Below are positions 26,499 through 35,797 of a stretch of DNA of 64,000 nucleotides, piece after piece. This DNA is from JBAZZQ01 sp041658725 (GTDB lineage Bacteria > Planctomycetota > Phycisphaerae > JAAYCJ01). The position numbers were made by a program, and so were the translations under genes. Position 1 is the first letter of the stretch; each line of letters starts with the position of its first letter. The stretch covers positions 1-64,000 of the forward strand of contig JBAZZQ010000005.1 in the NCBI GenBank assembly GCA_041658725.1, in the 5' to 3' direction. The notes under the pieces are model-generated. The model made no database searches. It worked only from the letters and a program-made list of their open reading frames with translations, and was not told the origin of the DNA.

Positions 26499-27503
26499 AT
26501 GAAGACGCAAAAGATGATTTTGGGTGTTTTTGTGGTGTTATTGGGTCTGAGCAATCTGACGTTGGCCACCTCGTCGGAGATTATTACCACATCCAGTTAC
26601 GGAAACTGGGGGGCGAATCCGTCGTATTACTACAATGATGTCTGGAATGGGGTTCCCCTGACCGGACCCAATTATCGGGAACGCGTAGAATTCAACGCCG
26701 ACGGTATTTGGCAAGTTCAGGGACTGGCGATCGGCGATGCGAGCAACGATGGGACCAGGAACGTCTATACCGCCAAATCGTACAGCGGGTACGCGCAGAT
26801 CAATGAATGGGACTATGCCCCGGGGTCCGGTACGTTGAGCAATCCGCATCAGATGTTTTTGACCCTGGAGCCCTCGGTTTACAAAACCCGCGGGATCGCG
26901 GTGGGCAACGCCGACAACAGCCCCGATGGGAGGCAGGAGTTGATCTGGGCCCGGCAGGATGGCGGGAACACCTATATTTTCGCCGACGACTGGAACGGCA
27001 CTGCCTTATCCAACCAGCGGATTTTGTGGGGACCGAACTCCGACTACAGCATCTACGGAGTAGCTGTAGGAGACTCGAAGAACAGCGGACAAAACGACGT
27101 CCTGGTGGCTTATGGTTCGTCATCGGTCATGGTCGTGGACCGATTTCGATGGATTGGAGGCACCCTGGTGGGTCAAGATAGACTCTATCAAACACTCGAG
27201 CCGGACACCTATAAAATCCAGGCCTTAACGGTCGGGGACGCCAACGGCGACGGCCAGAACGAGGTTCTGCTTTCCATGGGCGTGCCGGGTGCCTACTGGC
27301 AAGTGAAAAGCTTGAGCTGGAATGGTTCAAGTTCGAGCTGGGATTGGGCAGATGCTCGGCCTACGCAGCTTTGGGAAGGAGACAATGGAATGGGTACCTA
27401 CGTCTCCGGATTGGCCATTACGCCAGTTCCGGAACCGACGACTGTGCTGCTGTTCCTGAGCGTGTTGACCGGCTTTGTCGTACGTCGTGGTCGAGCAGTA
27501 TAA
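26499..27503 (+). CDS. Secreted FG-GAP-like propeller protein with PEP-CTERM anchor
   Basis: The 334-residue protein begins with a signal peptide (ends near 'SNLTLA', residue 22). The body contains repeated Gly-Asp-Ala-x-Asn-Asp-Gly and 'TVGDANGDGQNEVLLSMG' motifs, calcium-binding FG-GAP-like propeller blades. It ends in Val-Pro-Glu-Pro, a hydrophobic helix and Arg-Arg-Gly-Arg, a canonical PEP-CTERM sorting tail recognised by exosortase. ATG 26499 with AAGGAG upstream is preferred over 26448. Residues 25-330 are nearly the same as a central module of the next protein. The role is likely surface-attached recognition or substrate capture. Confidence 0.88.
   Translation: MKTQKMILGVFVVLLGLSNLTLATSSEIITTSSYGNWGANPSYYYNDVWNGVPLTGPNYRERVEFNADGIWQVQGLAIGDASNDGTRNVYTAKSYSGYAQINEWDYAPGSGTLSNPHQMFLTLEPSVYKTRGIAVGNADNSPDGRQELIWARQDGGNTYIFADDWNGTALSNQRILWGPNSDYSIYGVAVGDSKNSGQNDVLVAYGSSSVMVVDRFRWIGGTLVGQDRLYQTLEPDTYKIQALTVGDANGDGQNEVLLSMGVPGAYWQVKSLSWNGSSSSWDWADARPTQLWEGDNGMGTYVSGLAITPVPEPTTVLLFLSVLTGFVVRRGRAV
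26579..27416 (+). repeat. 838-bp duplicated propeller module, copy 1
   Basis: Aligned with 28915-29752, this stretch is near-identical over long runs including silent sites (for example from GACTGGCGATCGGCGATGCG onward). The middle, where the fifth and sixth blades lie, is more diverged. Net length is the same in both copies. Confidence 0.85.
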
Positions 27504-27537
27504 ATAATAAACGGCGAATTTCGTGTAGTTTTTTTGC

Positions 27538-27568
27538 AGGCCCGGTTCGGAGCCGCCGGACCGGGCCT
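27538..27568 (+). terminator. Hairpin between PEP-CTERM and dockerin genes
   Basis: A 13-base stem AGGCCCGGTTCGG pairs with 27556-27568 with one mismatch and a five-base loop. A T-run precedes rather than follows it, so it may attenuate or protect transcripts rather than fully terminate. Confidence 0.55.
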
Positions 27569-27607
27569 GGAAGAAATGTTTAAATGTTTAAAGGAAAGGG
27601 AAGTATT

Positions 27608-30600
27608 ATGAACTCCAAATCCTGTCGTAGATTTTATGTTCTCTTGGTTCTAGCCGGGTTATTCCTGATGGCCGCGACCCCCATTGCCTCGGCGATTGAT
27701 CATTCGGTCGGGACCAACCCCATCCGGTATTACAATCCGGCGAGCGGGATCCAAACGTCCTACTTCGGTTTCGGCTGGTACAACATCGGGCTGACCTTCG
27801 GGACCAGCGAGATGACAGAAATAGCGACCAGCGGCTCCCAAATGATTCTTCTGAGCGAGGTTCCCGATCCGAGAGGGATGGAGCCGGCCCTGGTGGCCAA
27901 GTTCGATCAGGCCCAGAGCCTGGGGTTGAAAATTGTGGTGGCGACCCAACGGGCATCCGGCTTGCTGATCGGGGTAAACCCGAGCGATCCTTCAACGTAT
28001 CAGCCGCTCTCGGCCCTAGTGAACCTGCTCAAGAACCACCCCGCCCTTCTCGGCTGGATGATCGGAGACGAGAACGAGCTATATTCGGAGGTGCCCCTGC
28101 AGGACGTGATCGATACCGCCCAGGTGATTCACGCCCTGGACCCGAACCATCAAGTTTTCCAGAACTTTTCTTCGAATAGTTCTCAGGGAACTGTGCTCAA
28201 CTATATGAACGGGACCAACGTTTTGGGTATGGACCTATACAATGCCTATGACTGGACGCCGGAATTTGGCGGTTGCGGAACGTACCTGACTAAGGTTCAG
28301 CAGTTTGTGGCAACGGCCGTAGCGCAGGGCTACCCCTATGTCCAGGTGACTCAAGGCATCGGGCCCGATCTGGGCGTCCTGTCCAGCCTTCGGTTCCCCA
28401 CCGCCGCAGAATACCGCTGGAGCGTCTTTGCCCCGCTGGCCTCGGCCGGGGCCCGTGAAATCCTGAATTTTACCTATGGCAACTCTGACGGCTGGTATTC
28501 CGATCCCAGTGCGTTTCCCAATTTCCGAGATAACATCGTCAAGCCGGTATTCCAGGAATTGGCCGGCATCAAACACGCGATGGAGACCGGATACAACGTG
28601 GGAACGGTCAACTTGGCCTGGAGTGAACCGGGATGGAGCGAAACTTACAATCGAATTTCCCAATTGTTGTTATACGACGATGAGAAAAATCAGTACTACC
28701 TGATCGTCACCAACAATGGCTCCGATACGAAAGACGTAACCGTAACCGTGTCGAATCTTCCCGTGGGGATTCCCAGCCTGAATGCACTGGTTTCCAAGAC
28801 GGGGGAAACCATTGCGGTTACGGATTTGGGGGGGGGAAGTTACCGCTTTACCGATACCCTGGGTAATCATGAAGTAATCCTTTATACACTAGGAGAATTT
28901 TCCGCGAGTTCTACGATTATTACCACATCCAGCTACGGAAACTGGGGGGCGAATCCGGCGTATTACTACAATGATGTCTGGAACGGGGTTCCCCTGACTA
29001 GCCCTAATTATCGGGAGCGTGTGGAATTCAACGCCGACGGTATTTGGCAAGTTCAGGGACTGGCGATCGGCGATGCGAGCAACGATGGGACCAGGAACGT
29101 CTATACCGCCAAGTCGTGCAGCGGGTACGCGACGATCAACGAATGGGACTATGTTCCGGGTTCCGGTACGTTGAGCAATGCGAAGCAGATGTTTTTGACC
29201 CTGGAGCCTTCGGTGTACAAGACCCGCGGGATCGCGGTGGGCAACGCCGACAACAGTCCTGACGGGACGCAGGAGCTTCTCTGGCTTCGGCAGGATGAGG
29301 GGAACACCTATCTTTTTGCCGACGACTGGAATGGCACCAGCTTGTCCAATCAGCGGATTTTGGCGGGACCCACGGGTTCGCCCTACGTGTACTACGCCGT
29401 GGCGGTAGGCGACGCGACGAACAGCGGACAAAATGATATTCTGCTGGCGTGGGGTGCGACCGACTCATACACAGTGATCGACCGCTATCGGTGGGATGGG
29501 AGCACCCTGGCGTATCAAAGCAGACTTTGGACCACGCTTGAACCGAATGTCTATAACATCACGGCCTTAACGGTCGGGGACGCCAACGGCGACGGTCAGA
29601 ACGAGGTTCTGCTTTCCATGGGCGTGCCGGGGGCCTACTGGCAAGTGAAAAGCCTGAGTTGGAACGGCTCGAGCTGGGATTGGACAGATGCTCGGCCTAC
29701 GCAGCTTTGGGAGGGAGACAATGGAATGGGTACCTACATCTCCGGGCTGGCCGTGCTCCCATCAGCCTCAGTCGGCGGGGACAACGGGACCCTTCAGGTA
29801 ACTCCCGGTTACCGGACCGTAACCTCATCGGCCGGAAGCACGACGTTTAGCGTTCAAAACGCGGATGGCGGGAGCATGGGCTGGACGGCGGCCGTCGTGG
29901 AGGGTAGCGGTTGGCTGTCGATCCCTTCAGGCGGCAGCGGGACTGATAACGGAACCATCACCGTAAGTTTCACGGCCAACACCGCCAATAGTCCGAGGAC
30001 CGGCACAATTCGCGTGGCGGCCCCGGGTGCCACCGGAAGTCCGAAGGATGTTACGGTGACCCAGGGAAGAAACCCGGCTCTGCCCCTTGCTGCCGGCCAG
30101 GAGACCCTCCGGGGTTTCTCCTACGGACCGTGGGGCGTGGCGATCCCCGGCCAGACTTATTTTGATGTCTTCAACAACCTGCCTTTTGACGGAACCACTT
30201 ATCGAGAACGGATTTATGCCACCGTGGAAGGCGTCTATGCGACCCAGGGTCTGGCAACGGGTGGCCTGGAGAATTCAGGAACCAACAAGGTCTGGCAATC
30301 GACCAAAACAACCGGCTCCATTGTTCTATCCGAGAATGACTACGTGCGGGGCACGGGCGCTCTGACCAACGGACGGAACGTCTGGGTCAGCTTGGATCCG
30401 GCCAATTACGATACTCGTGGAATTGCCATCGGAGACGCCGACAATGACGGGATCCAAGAACTGATCTGGGCCCAGCGAGCCGGAAACGTGGAGCAGGTGG
30501 TCGCCTATACCTGGGACGGCACGAACCTCGGCTACAAAGGTACGCTTTATTCCACCAGCGATGGTTCCCGGTGCTATGGCGTATCCGTAGGCGATGCCGA

Positions 30601-31090
30601 TAATGATGGGGTAAATGACGTGGTCCTCGCCTGGGGTGTTCCGGATGGGCCGGTCACAATCTACAAGTCCCACTGGGACGGCATGACCTTCTCCTGGGGC
30701 GATACCATATTCAGTCGGGAATCCGGTTACAAAGTGCTGTCGGTGGCTGTAGGCGACCCGGATAACGACAATGTAAATGAAGTACTGATCTCCTGGGGTT
30801 ACCCGACAGCCTACTGGATCGTCGACGGCTTGACGTGGAATGGCGCCAGTTGGGATTCGACAAGGGTTTCCACGGAGTATGTAGTGGACGGACAAGGGTA
30901 CTACACCGTTGCCCTGGCCATCGGAAACGCGGACAATGCGCCGCCCTATTCCACCGTTGACTTGGCAAGGGTGCTGGCGGCCATGGACTCCAAGGTCGGA
31001 GACCCAAGCTACAGCCCGCTAGCGGACGTGGACGGCGACGGTGAGGTCACCTCGACCGACTTGTCGATCGTCCTGGCTGGCATGAATTAA
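27608..31090 (+). CDS. Large secreted GH-like, FG-GAP, BACON and dockerin protein
   Basis: The protein has about 1,160 residues. A signal peptide ends near residue 32. Residues about 35-300 form a TIM-barrel glycosidase-like domain ('LGWMIGDENELYSEVPLQD' offers an acid pair on a barrel strand). A beta-sandwich segment follows to about 420. Then comes the propeller module shared with the preceding gene, a BACON/Ig-like domain ('TVSFTANTANSPRTGTIRVA') near 730-820 and a second propeller region. A C-terminal dockerin-type tail contains the calcium loop Asp-Val-Asp-Gly-Asp-Gly-Glu-Val and 'STDLSIVLAGMN'. ATG 27608 follows AAAGGGAAG. It is probably an extracellular glycan-active or glycan-binding protein assembled through its dockerin; the enzyme family is not recognised. 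Confidence 0.8.
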   Translation: MNSKSCRRFYVLLVLAGLFLMAATPIASAIDHSVGTNPIRYYNPASGIQTSYFGFGWYNIGLTFGTSEMTEIATSGSQMILLSEVPDPRGMEPALVAKFDQAQSLGLKIVVATQRASGLLIGVNPSDPSTYQPLSALVNLLKNHPALLGWMIGDENELYSEVPLQDVIDTAQVIHALDPNHQVFQNFSSNSSQGTVLNYMNGTNVLGMDLYNAYDWTPEFGGCGTYLTKVQQFVATAVAQGYPYVQVTQGIGPDLGVLSSLRFPTAAEYRWSVFAPLASAGAREILNFTYGNSDGWYSDPSAFPNFRDNIVKPVFQELAGIKHAMETGYNVGTVNLAWSEPGWSETYNRISQLLLYDDEKNQYYLIVTNNGSDTKDVTVTVSNLPVGIPSLNALVSKTGETIAVTDLGGGSYRFTDTLGNHEVILYTLGEFSASSTIITTSSYGNWGANPAYYYNDVWNGVPLTSPNYRERVEFNADGIWQVQGLAIGDASNDGTRNVYTAKSCSGYATINEWDYVPGSGTLSNAKQMFLTLEPSVYKTRGIAVGNADNSPDGTQELLWLRQDEGNTYLFADDWNGTSLSNQRILAGPTGSPYVYYAVAVGDATNSGQNDILLAWGATDSYTVIDRYRWDGSTLAYQSRLWTTLEPNVYNITALTVGDANGDGQNEVLLSMGVPGAYWQVKSLSWNGSSWDWTDARPTQLWEGDNGMGTYISGLAVLPSASVGGDNGTLQVTPGYRTVTSSAGSTTFSVQNADGGSMGWTAAVVEGSGWLSIPSGGSGTDNGTITVSFTANTANSPRTGTIRVAAPGATGSPKDVTVTQGRNPALPLAAGQETLRGFSYGPWGVAIPGQTYFDVFNNLPFDGTTYRERIYATVEGVYATQGLATGGLENSGTNKVWQSTKTTGSIVLSENDYVRGTGALTNGRNVWVSLDPANYDTRGIAIGDADNDGIQELIWAQRAGNVEQVVAYTWDGTNLGYKGTLYSTSDGSRCYGVSVGDADNDGVNDVVLAWGVPDGPVTIYKSHWDGMTFSWGDTIFSRESGYKVLSVAVGDPDNDNVNEVLISWGYPTAYWIVDGLTWNGASWDSTRVSTEYVVDGQGYYTVALAIGNADNAPPYSTVDLARVLAAMDSKVGDPSYSPLADVDGDGEVTSTDLSIVLAGMN
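28915..29752 (+). repeat. 838-bp duplicated propeller module, copy 2
   Basis: This is the partner of 26579-27416, embedded inside the dockerin protein. High identity at synonymous positions implies recent duplication or gene conversion. Confidence 0.85.
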
Positions 31091-31131
31091 AGCATGATAG
31101 GGGCACGGCATGCCGTGTCCTCCTCACAATC

Positions 31132-31161
31132 GCGGCGGTCCGCCCCATCGTGGACCGCCGC
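31132..31161 (+). terminator. Terminator-like hairpin after dockerin gene
   Basis: A perfect stem GCGGCGGTCC / GGACCGCCGC (31132-31141, 31152-31161) with a ten-base loop sits about 40 bases after the stop. A short palindrome around ACGGCATGCCGT precedes it. Confidence 0.6.
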
Positions 31162-31172
31162 AATGAAAAGAC

Positions 31173-31216
31173 GTAGACAAGTAGATAAATGAGTAGATAA
31201 ATGAGTAGATAAAGAG
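31173..31216 (+). repeat. Tandem GTAGATAAATGA repeat
   Basis: A 12-base unit recurs about three and a half times just upstream of the pseudopilin gene. Units are too short and uninterrupted for CRISPR. It may be a simple-sequence tract affecting promoter spacing. Confidence 0.6.
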
Positions 31217-31256
31217 AAGATGGTGGGCATGGAGCAACCGCTCGGAAGGATGTAAT

Positions 31257-31985
31257 ATGCGAAATCAAAAATGTTTTACTCTGATTGAGCTGCTCGTGGT
31301 GGTGGCGATCATTGCGGTGCTGGTGGCCATACTTTTGCCCGCGCTGAGCGCAGCCCGGGAAAGCGCACGACGAGCCGTGTGTGCGAATATTCCCCGACAA
31401 ATAGGCTTGGCTTTGTCTCAATATGCGCAGGCGGATCCGAGGCAGGTATATCCGGTCGGGGGAATTACCGGGTGGAATTCTAATCCTCCGTCCTCCTCCA
31501 ACAACGATCATTTGAATGTGGTTTTCCGGGTGCTGAAATCGCTTTACGAAACCAAATACTTCCTAAACTGGCAGTTATTCTGGGGATGCCCAACGTATAC
31601 CTCTGCTGGAAAATCTGCTGTTGGAACTCCGCCGGCCAGTGTTGTTAGCGCAACAGACGGCAGTAACGCCGATTACTGTTGTTATGCCTATTTTCCGTTT
31701 TCTTCTTACGCCGTCAGCCCCCTTAATATTTGGGATAAAATGATTACGAGGCCGGACGATCCCCCAAATCTGCCTTTGATGATGGATATGGCCTTTTACC
31801 GGACGGACTACCCCATGGATTTGCGGTGCTATAGCAACCATATCGGCTGGGGTGCGGCGAACGTTGTTGTCGGGACCAACGTGCTGTTTAATGACCTCCA
31901 CGTCGATTGGTTTCCCCGCGAACGATTGGTAGCTCGCGCGCTTGGAGTTTTCAGCTACTTCTTGCCGAACGTGCCAAAACCATAA
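31257..31985 (+). CDS. Type II secretion-like pseudopilin with prepilin N-terminus
   Basis: This 242-residue protein has a class III prepilin signal: after a short basic leader, Phe-Thr-Leu-Ile-Glu follows the cleavage point, with the invariant Glu at +5, then the hydrophobic helix 'LLVVVAIIAVLVAILLPAL' and 'SAARESARRAVCANI'. The C-terminal part has 'NHIGWGAANVVVGTNVLFND' followed by His-Val-Asp-Trp, resembling the H-x9-DG ending common in planctomycete pseudopilins. It would be processed by prepilin peptidase and placed in a pilus or pseudopilus. Planctomycetes often carry such genes singly inside glycan loci; its job there is unknown. Confidence 0.88.
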   Translation: MRNQKCFTLIELLVVVAIIAVLVAILLPALSAARESARRAVCANIPRQIGLALSQYAQADPRQVYPVGGITGWNSNPPSSSNNDHLNVVFRVLKSLYETKYFLNWQLFWGCPTYTSAGKSAVGTPPASVVSATDGSNADYCCYAYFPFSSYAVSPLNIWDKMITRPDDPPNLPLMMDMAFYRTDYPMDLRCYSNHIGWGAANVVVGTNVLFNDLHVDWFPRERLVARALGVFSYFLPNVPKP

Positions 31986-32039
31986 CCGCCTTAAACCAAG
32001 CTTTTCAGATTAGAAATAACTTTTCCAGGAGAATACCTA

Positions 32040-34016
32040 ATGACAACAGACCCTCATTCAAAAAAAGAAGCATTAAAGGAAGTACGGTATGAAACGACCG
32101 TTCCCGACACCCTTGATCTGGCGGAACGAGCGGAATACGCGATCAACGCAATGACGGGAATGCTGGATGAGAAGCGGGACTATGAATACATGTGGTGGGT
32201 CAGCTTTGCCCCGCTGTCTGTTGTTTATCATCCGGCCACCTGGTTTGATTCAAATCCCCGGGCTGGTTGGGGGTTGGCGTTGATGCGTACGATGACTGGT
32301 AGTGATTATAAATTCGATACCGAGCAAGCCATGTTTGAATCTCTTAAATCGCGAACCGGTGAGGATGGTTTGCTCTACAACGCACCGTATCGTGAGGATG
32401 CGATTTGGCGGGGCGGTGGCCGGGGGACCGAGCGAACCACAAAGTGGCGTAAGGACGAGGAGGTGTCCGGTGTAGGCGGTAGTGCGGTCTATCTTCTGAT
32501 GCTGTTGGCAAAATATGAAAAAGAGGGCGATCCTGCGATACTGGAGATGGCTCGCAAGACAGCGAATACTCTGATTAAGATTGCCATCCACAAGGATGAT
32601 TACGCTTATTATCCCATGACCTGCGACGCGGGATTAGAGTGTGCCTATTTCAAGAAATCCGGCTGGTCGGACACGAAAGAAGCAGGAAGTGAGACCGACA
32701 GTCCGGAAGGAACGGTCCTTGCGTACATGGGTATTTTTGTCCATGCTCTGTGCCGTTGGTATGAGTTAATTCGGGATGAAAAAGCATTGGAACTTGCCCG
32801 AAAACTGGTCAAGTACATGCTTAAACCGGAATTTTGGATAGGCAACCTTGATTCTTGGGCAAAAGGATTCAATCAGGACTTGGTTTCGGGACACGGTGGT
32901 TTGCAACGTAAGCCTGCCGCCCTTTTCAAGGGTCACCAGTCCGGAATGGTCTATGCGTTCCAAGGGCTTATTGAGTACGGGATAGCGGCCGGTGATACCT
33001 ATGTAAAGGAATGGGTGAGGCAGGCATATGAATATATGCGAAACCTCGGCTTGGCGCGATTAGGCATGTGGGGTGAGAACATCGCCAATAATATGATGCC
33101 GATGATCGCCATTAAATTGTGCGACGCGGGTTTGGGCGATTATTGGGAGGATGTTGACCAATATGTTCGAAATGCCATGGTGGAAGATCAGTTCATCGAT
33201 GCGGAAGCTCTCAAAAAGCTCAGTCGGGATCGAGGTTATCCGACAGAAGTTAAATCCAAGACCATCGACCGGTATCTTAATTTTCCTCCCCCATGTACCC
33301 TGGAAAAGCCCATCACTTTGGAAAATCTATCCATCGACCGCTTCCTGGGTTCTCTGCGGTGGGCAGGTATGTGTGACCGCAAGGGAACGCTGGACCCGAC
33401 GCAAAACGGTGTGGCTGCGGCTGGGCCGTATCTGGAGCCCTTTTATTTTATCTGGGAGAGCATCGTTCGATGTAAGGATAACAGCGCGCAAATCAATCTG
33501 CTTTTGAACCGGGCATCGCCCTGGCTTGACGTGGACAGCTACCTTCCGTATGAAGGAAAAGTGGTGATTCGAAACAAGACCGCGAAAAATATATCCATCC
33601 GAATTCCCTGCTGGGTGGACAGGGGGAAAATCACATGCAAGGTCCATGGAGAAAAGGCATCCTTTTTCTGGGTCGGCAATTATATGTCGCTTGCTGGTCT
33701 TAAAGGAACAGAGGTTATTACCATAGAATTTCCTATGGTAGAAACTCAGGAGACCTACTATCTAACTTCCTGGACGCTTGAAGAGCCTTGGTATCGAGTA
33801 AAAGACGCACTTCCGAAATACATTCTTCATTTCAAAGGAAATACTTGCGTAAAGGCGGAGTTTCCTAATCGGGAAAAGTTTGTCGAGGGATTCCTGATGC
33901 TCAATGCTGAAAATGTGACTGGCTATCCAGTTTATCAGAGAGAACATTATCGGCAAAATAAGGCGCCGATGAAGACGGTGAGCCGGTATGTGGCCCCAAA
34001 ACTGGTGAACTGGTAA
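32040..34016 (+). CDS. GH127/DUF1680-like glycoside hydrolase
   Basis: This 658-residue protein has no signal peptide. Residues 1-450 are an (alpha/alpha)6 barrel with hairpin motifs such as 'GSAVYLLMLLAKYEKEGDP' and 'GHQSGMVYAFQGLIEYGIA'. Residues about 490-590 form a beta-sandwich with 'LLLNRASPWLDVDSYLPYEG' and 'ISIRIPCWVDRGKITCKVHG', matching the C-terminal region of beta-L-arabinofuranosidase-type GH127 and related proteins. The GH127 zinc-binding cysteine cluster is not obvious, so activity may differ. The ATG has AGGAG eight bases upstream. It is followed after 14 bases by a gene of unknown function, in the same operon. Confidence 0.6.
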   Translation: MTTDPHSKKEALKEVRYETTVPDTLDLAERAEYAINAMTGMLDEKRDYEYMWWVSFAPLSVVYHPATWFDSNPRAGWGLALMRTMTGSDYKFDTEQAMFESLKSRTGEDGLLYNAPYREDAIWRGGGRGTERTTKWRKDEEVSGVGGSAVYLLMLLAKYEKEGDPAILEMARKTANTLIKIAIHKDDYAYYPMTCDAGLECAYFKKSGWSDTKEAGSETDSPEGTVLAYMGIFVHALCRWYELIRDEKALELARKLVKYMLKPEFWIGNLDSWAKGFNQDLVSGHGGLQRKPAALFKGHQSGMVYAFQGLIEYGIAAGDTYVKEWVRQAYEYMRNLGLARLGMWGENIANNMMPMIAIKLCDAGLGDYWEDVDQYVRNAMVEDQFIDAEALKKLSRDRGYPTEVKSKTIDRYLNFPPPCTLEKPITLENLSIDRFLGSLRWAGMCDRKGTLDPTQNGVAAAGPYLEPFYFIWESIVRCKDNSAQINLLLNRASPWLDVDSYLPYEGKVVIRNKTAKNISIRIPCWVDRGKITCKVHGEKASFFWVGNYMSLAGLKGTEVITIEFPMVETQETYYLTSWTLEEPWYRVKDALPKYILHFKGNTCVKAEFPNREKFVEGFLMLNAENVTGYPVYQREHYRQNKAPMKTVSRYVAPKLVNW

Positions 34017-34030
34017 AGGGAGTATGCAAG

Positions 34031-34834
34031 ATGCTCGAATCAAATAACCTCCTCGACCAGAATGTGGATGATTTTACCGGCGAAAATATCCAGGTGGAAA
34101 ATCAGTCTATTCTTATGTCCGCCAAAACCTCGGAACCCCCTGGGCCGGGAGTAATGACCTACTGCTTTATGAAAACGCAAAATCGGCACTTCAACGCGAA
34201 TTTGGCGGGAACGAACCTCTTAGAATTGACTTTTGAGGAATACAACCACGGGGAGGAGTTTCTCTGTCGGTATTTGACCCTTGACGGAGCGGCAAGAGAC
34301 CAAGACGATCCCTTGAGCGGACATTATCTGATGGGGTTTTGTCTGGCCATCGGCTCCATGCCGGAACTCGTGGGAAAGAGCAACGGATCGGCGGGACGAG
34401 TGGTTCAGATTCACTTTGATTGGTATTCCAAATTGGGACTCTGGTTCACTCTCAACCGTAATATCGTTTCCGGTGATGAAGAAAAGTATCCTTATTTCGC
34501 TCGGGAGCGCGAGGGACGGATCCTTAAACGAGGCGAAATTCCGGTCTGTCCATTTATGACCAAACCCGGAAATTCCGTTAGCCTGGCCGTCAGCCGTCCG
34601 TTCGTAAATGACGTGCCCTGTGGATATCGTTGGGGGCTTGGCCTTGCCGACGATGCCAATACTTTGTTCTGGACCCTCAATGCAAAGGTGATGGATACCG
34701 TGGATATCACCGGTTTTTTCAATTCTTCTCCCGTGTGCGTGGAGAAAGGGGCTTTTATAACCATTGCGGGAGGCGGAGGCTATCGCGAGAACCTCTGGAA
34801 TATCTCCGGGGTCAAGGTCAGGGTTTCAAGGTGA
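34031..34834 (+). CDS. Protein of unknown function, beta-rich
   Basis: I do not recognise this 267-residue protein. It lacks a signal peptide and membrane helices, is rich in aromatic and beta-strand residues, and contains 'GYRWGLGLADDANTLFWTLN' and a Gly-Gly-Gly-Gly-Tyr near the end, suggesting a beta-sandwich. It lies 14 bases after the GH127-like gene and upstream of a DMT permease, so it is probably part of the same sugar pathway. GGGAG precedes the ATG. Confidence 0.6.
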   Translation: MLESNNLLDQNVDDFTGENIQVENQSILMSAKTSEPPGPGVMTYCFMKTQNRHFNANLAGTNLLELTFEEYNHGEEFLCRYLTLDGAARDQDDPLSGHYLMGFCLAIGSMPELVGKSNGSAGRVVQIHFDWYSKLGLWFTLNRNIVSGDEEKYPYFAREREGRILKRGEIPVCPFMTKPGNSVSLAVSRPFVNDVPCGYRWGLGLADDANTLFWTLNAKVMDTVDITGFFNSSPVCVEKGAFITIAGGGGYRENLWNISGVKVRVSR

Positions 34835-34880
34835 ACAATGATTCTGATGTTACAACAATATTGGTGAAAGGAATACACAA

Positions 34881-35744
34881 GTGGGCTGGTGGTATTTAAT
34901 CTTGGTAATTCTAGGAGCAACCCTAGTCTGGCCTCTCGGTCGATGGGCGATGAGAAAGGATGGGAATGCGCAGGTTCTAGGATTTTGGATTTCCTTAATC
35001 AGTACCCTTATCGGTTTTACATTTGTGATTCTGACGGGGCAACACTTCTGGACCTGGCAGGTTTTAGCGGCTGGCACATTATTCGGGATCGCTTATTCTG
35101 TCGGATTCTGCGTTTTGATCATGTACTGTCTGAAGATCGGCCCCGTGGGTCCTACCGTAACCATAAACAACTTGGCCATGATTTGCGGTGTGCTTTATGG
35201 CATGGTGTGGCTTAAGCCCCATATTCCGAACAGTCTTACATTCGTCGGGATCGCCGGCACGGTTTTGGCCTTAGTCTTTATAGGCCATAAATCATCTTCG
35301 CCCGATAGTGTACGTAGAATCAACCGATCATGGTTAAAATTAGTTTTAGTCGGAGGAGCGTTTTCAGGTTTTTCATTTATGGCGCAAACCTACGTGGGTA
35401 TACGCTACCCCGATCAAAGTTTTATATTTGTTGCTTCCGGATTTGCTGTTTCGACTTTGATTCTGTTACCTCTGGTATTGGCCCTTCCTGATTTCTTTCA
35501 TCGTAGATCGGAACGATGGGTGGGAATCTTCATGGGAATTATTAATGGTTTTTTGCTCCCGTTAACCTTCGCCGCTCTTAAACAATTTAGCGTAGAAGTC
35601 GTGTTCCCGATCACTGTGACCACTCCGATGATTCTTATGCTGCTGATGGGTCATTTCCTATATAGGGAATATTTAACCAAAACAACTTTGGCCGGATGTT
35701 GTCTGGGTATACTTTCCGTAGGCATTCTTGCATGCAGCCGATGA
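34881..35744 (+). CDS. DMT/EamA-like transporter with ten membrane segments
   Basis: This 287-residue protein is almost entirely hydrophobic, with about ten predicted helices in two five-helix halves. It resembles EamA/DMT and rhamnose/glucose-uptake-type permeases. GTG 34881 is preceded by AAAGGAA. Substrate specificity cannot be assigned; the locus suggests a sugar or sugar derivative. The gene is in the operon between the unknown protein and the CBM9-like protein. Confidence 0.75.
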   Translation: MGWWYLILVILGATLVWPLGRWAMRKDGNAQVLGFWISLISTLIGFTFVILTGQHFWTWQVLAAGTLFGIAYSVGFCVLIMYCLKIGPVGPTVTINNLAMICGVLYGMVWLKPHIPNSLTFVGIAGTVLALVFIGHKSSSPDSVRRINRSWLKLVLVGGAFSGFSFMAQTYVGIRYPDQSFIFVASGFAVSTLILLPLVLALPDFFHRRSERWVGIFMGIINGFLLPLTFAALKQFSVEVVFPITVTTPMILMLLMGHFLYREYLTKTTLAGCCLGILSVGILACSR

Positions 35745-35797
35745 GTCTAAAATACAAATAGGTTTTAAATTTCTTAAAAATGAAAGGAACGCTGGCT

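Noticed and set aside
31173..31216. Possible CRISPR array from the tandem GTAGATAAATGA units
   Set aside because: Units are 12 bases, contiguous without spacers, and there are no cas genes.
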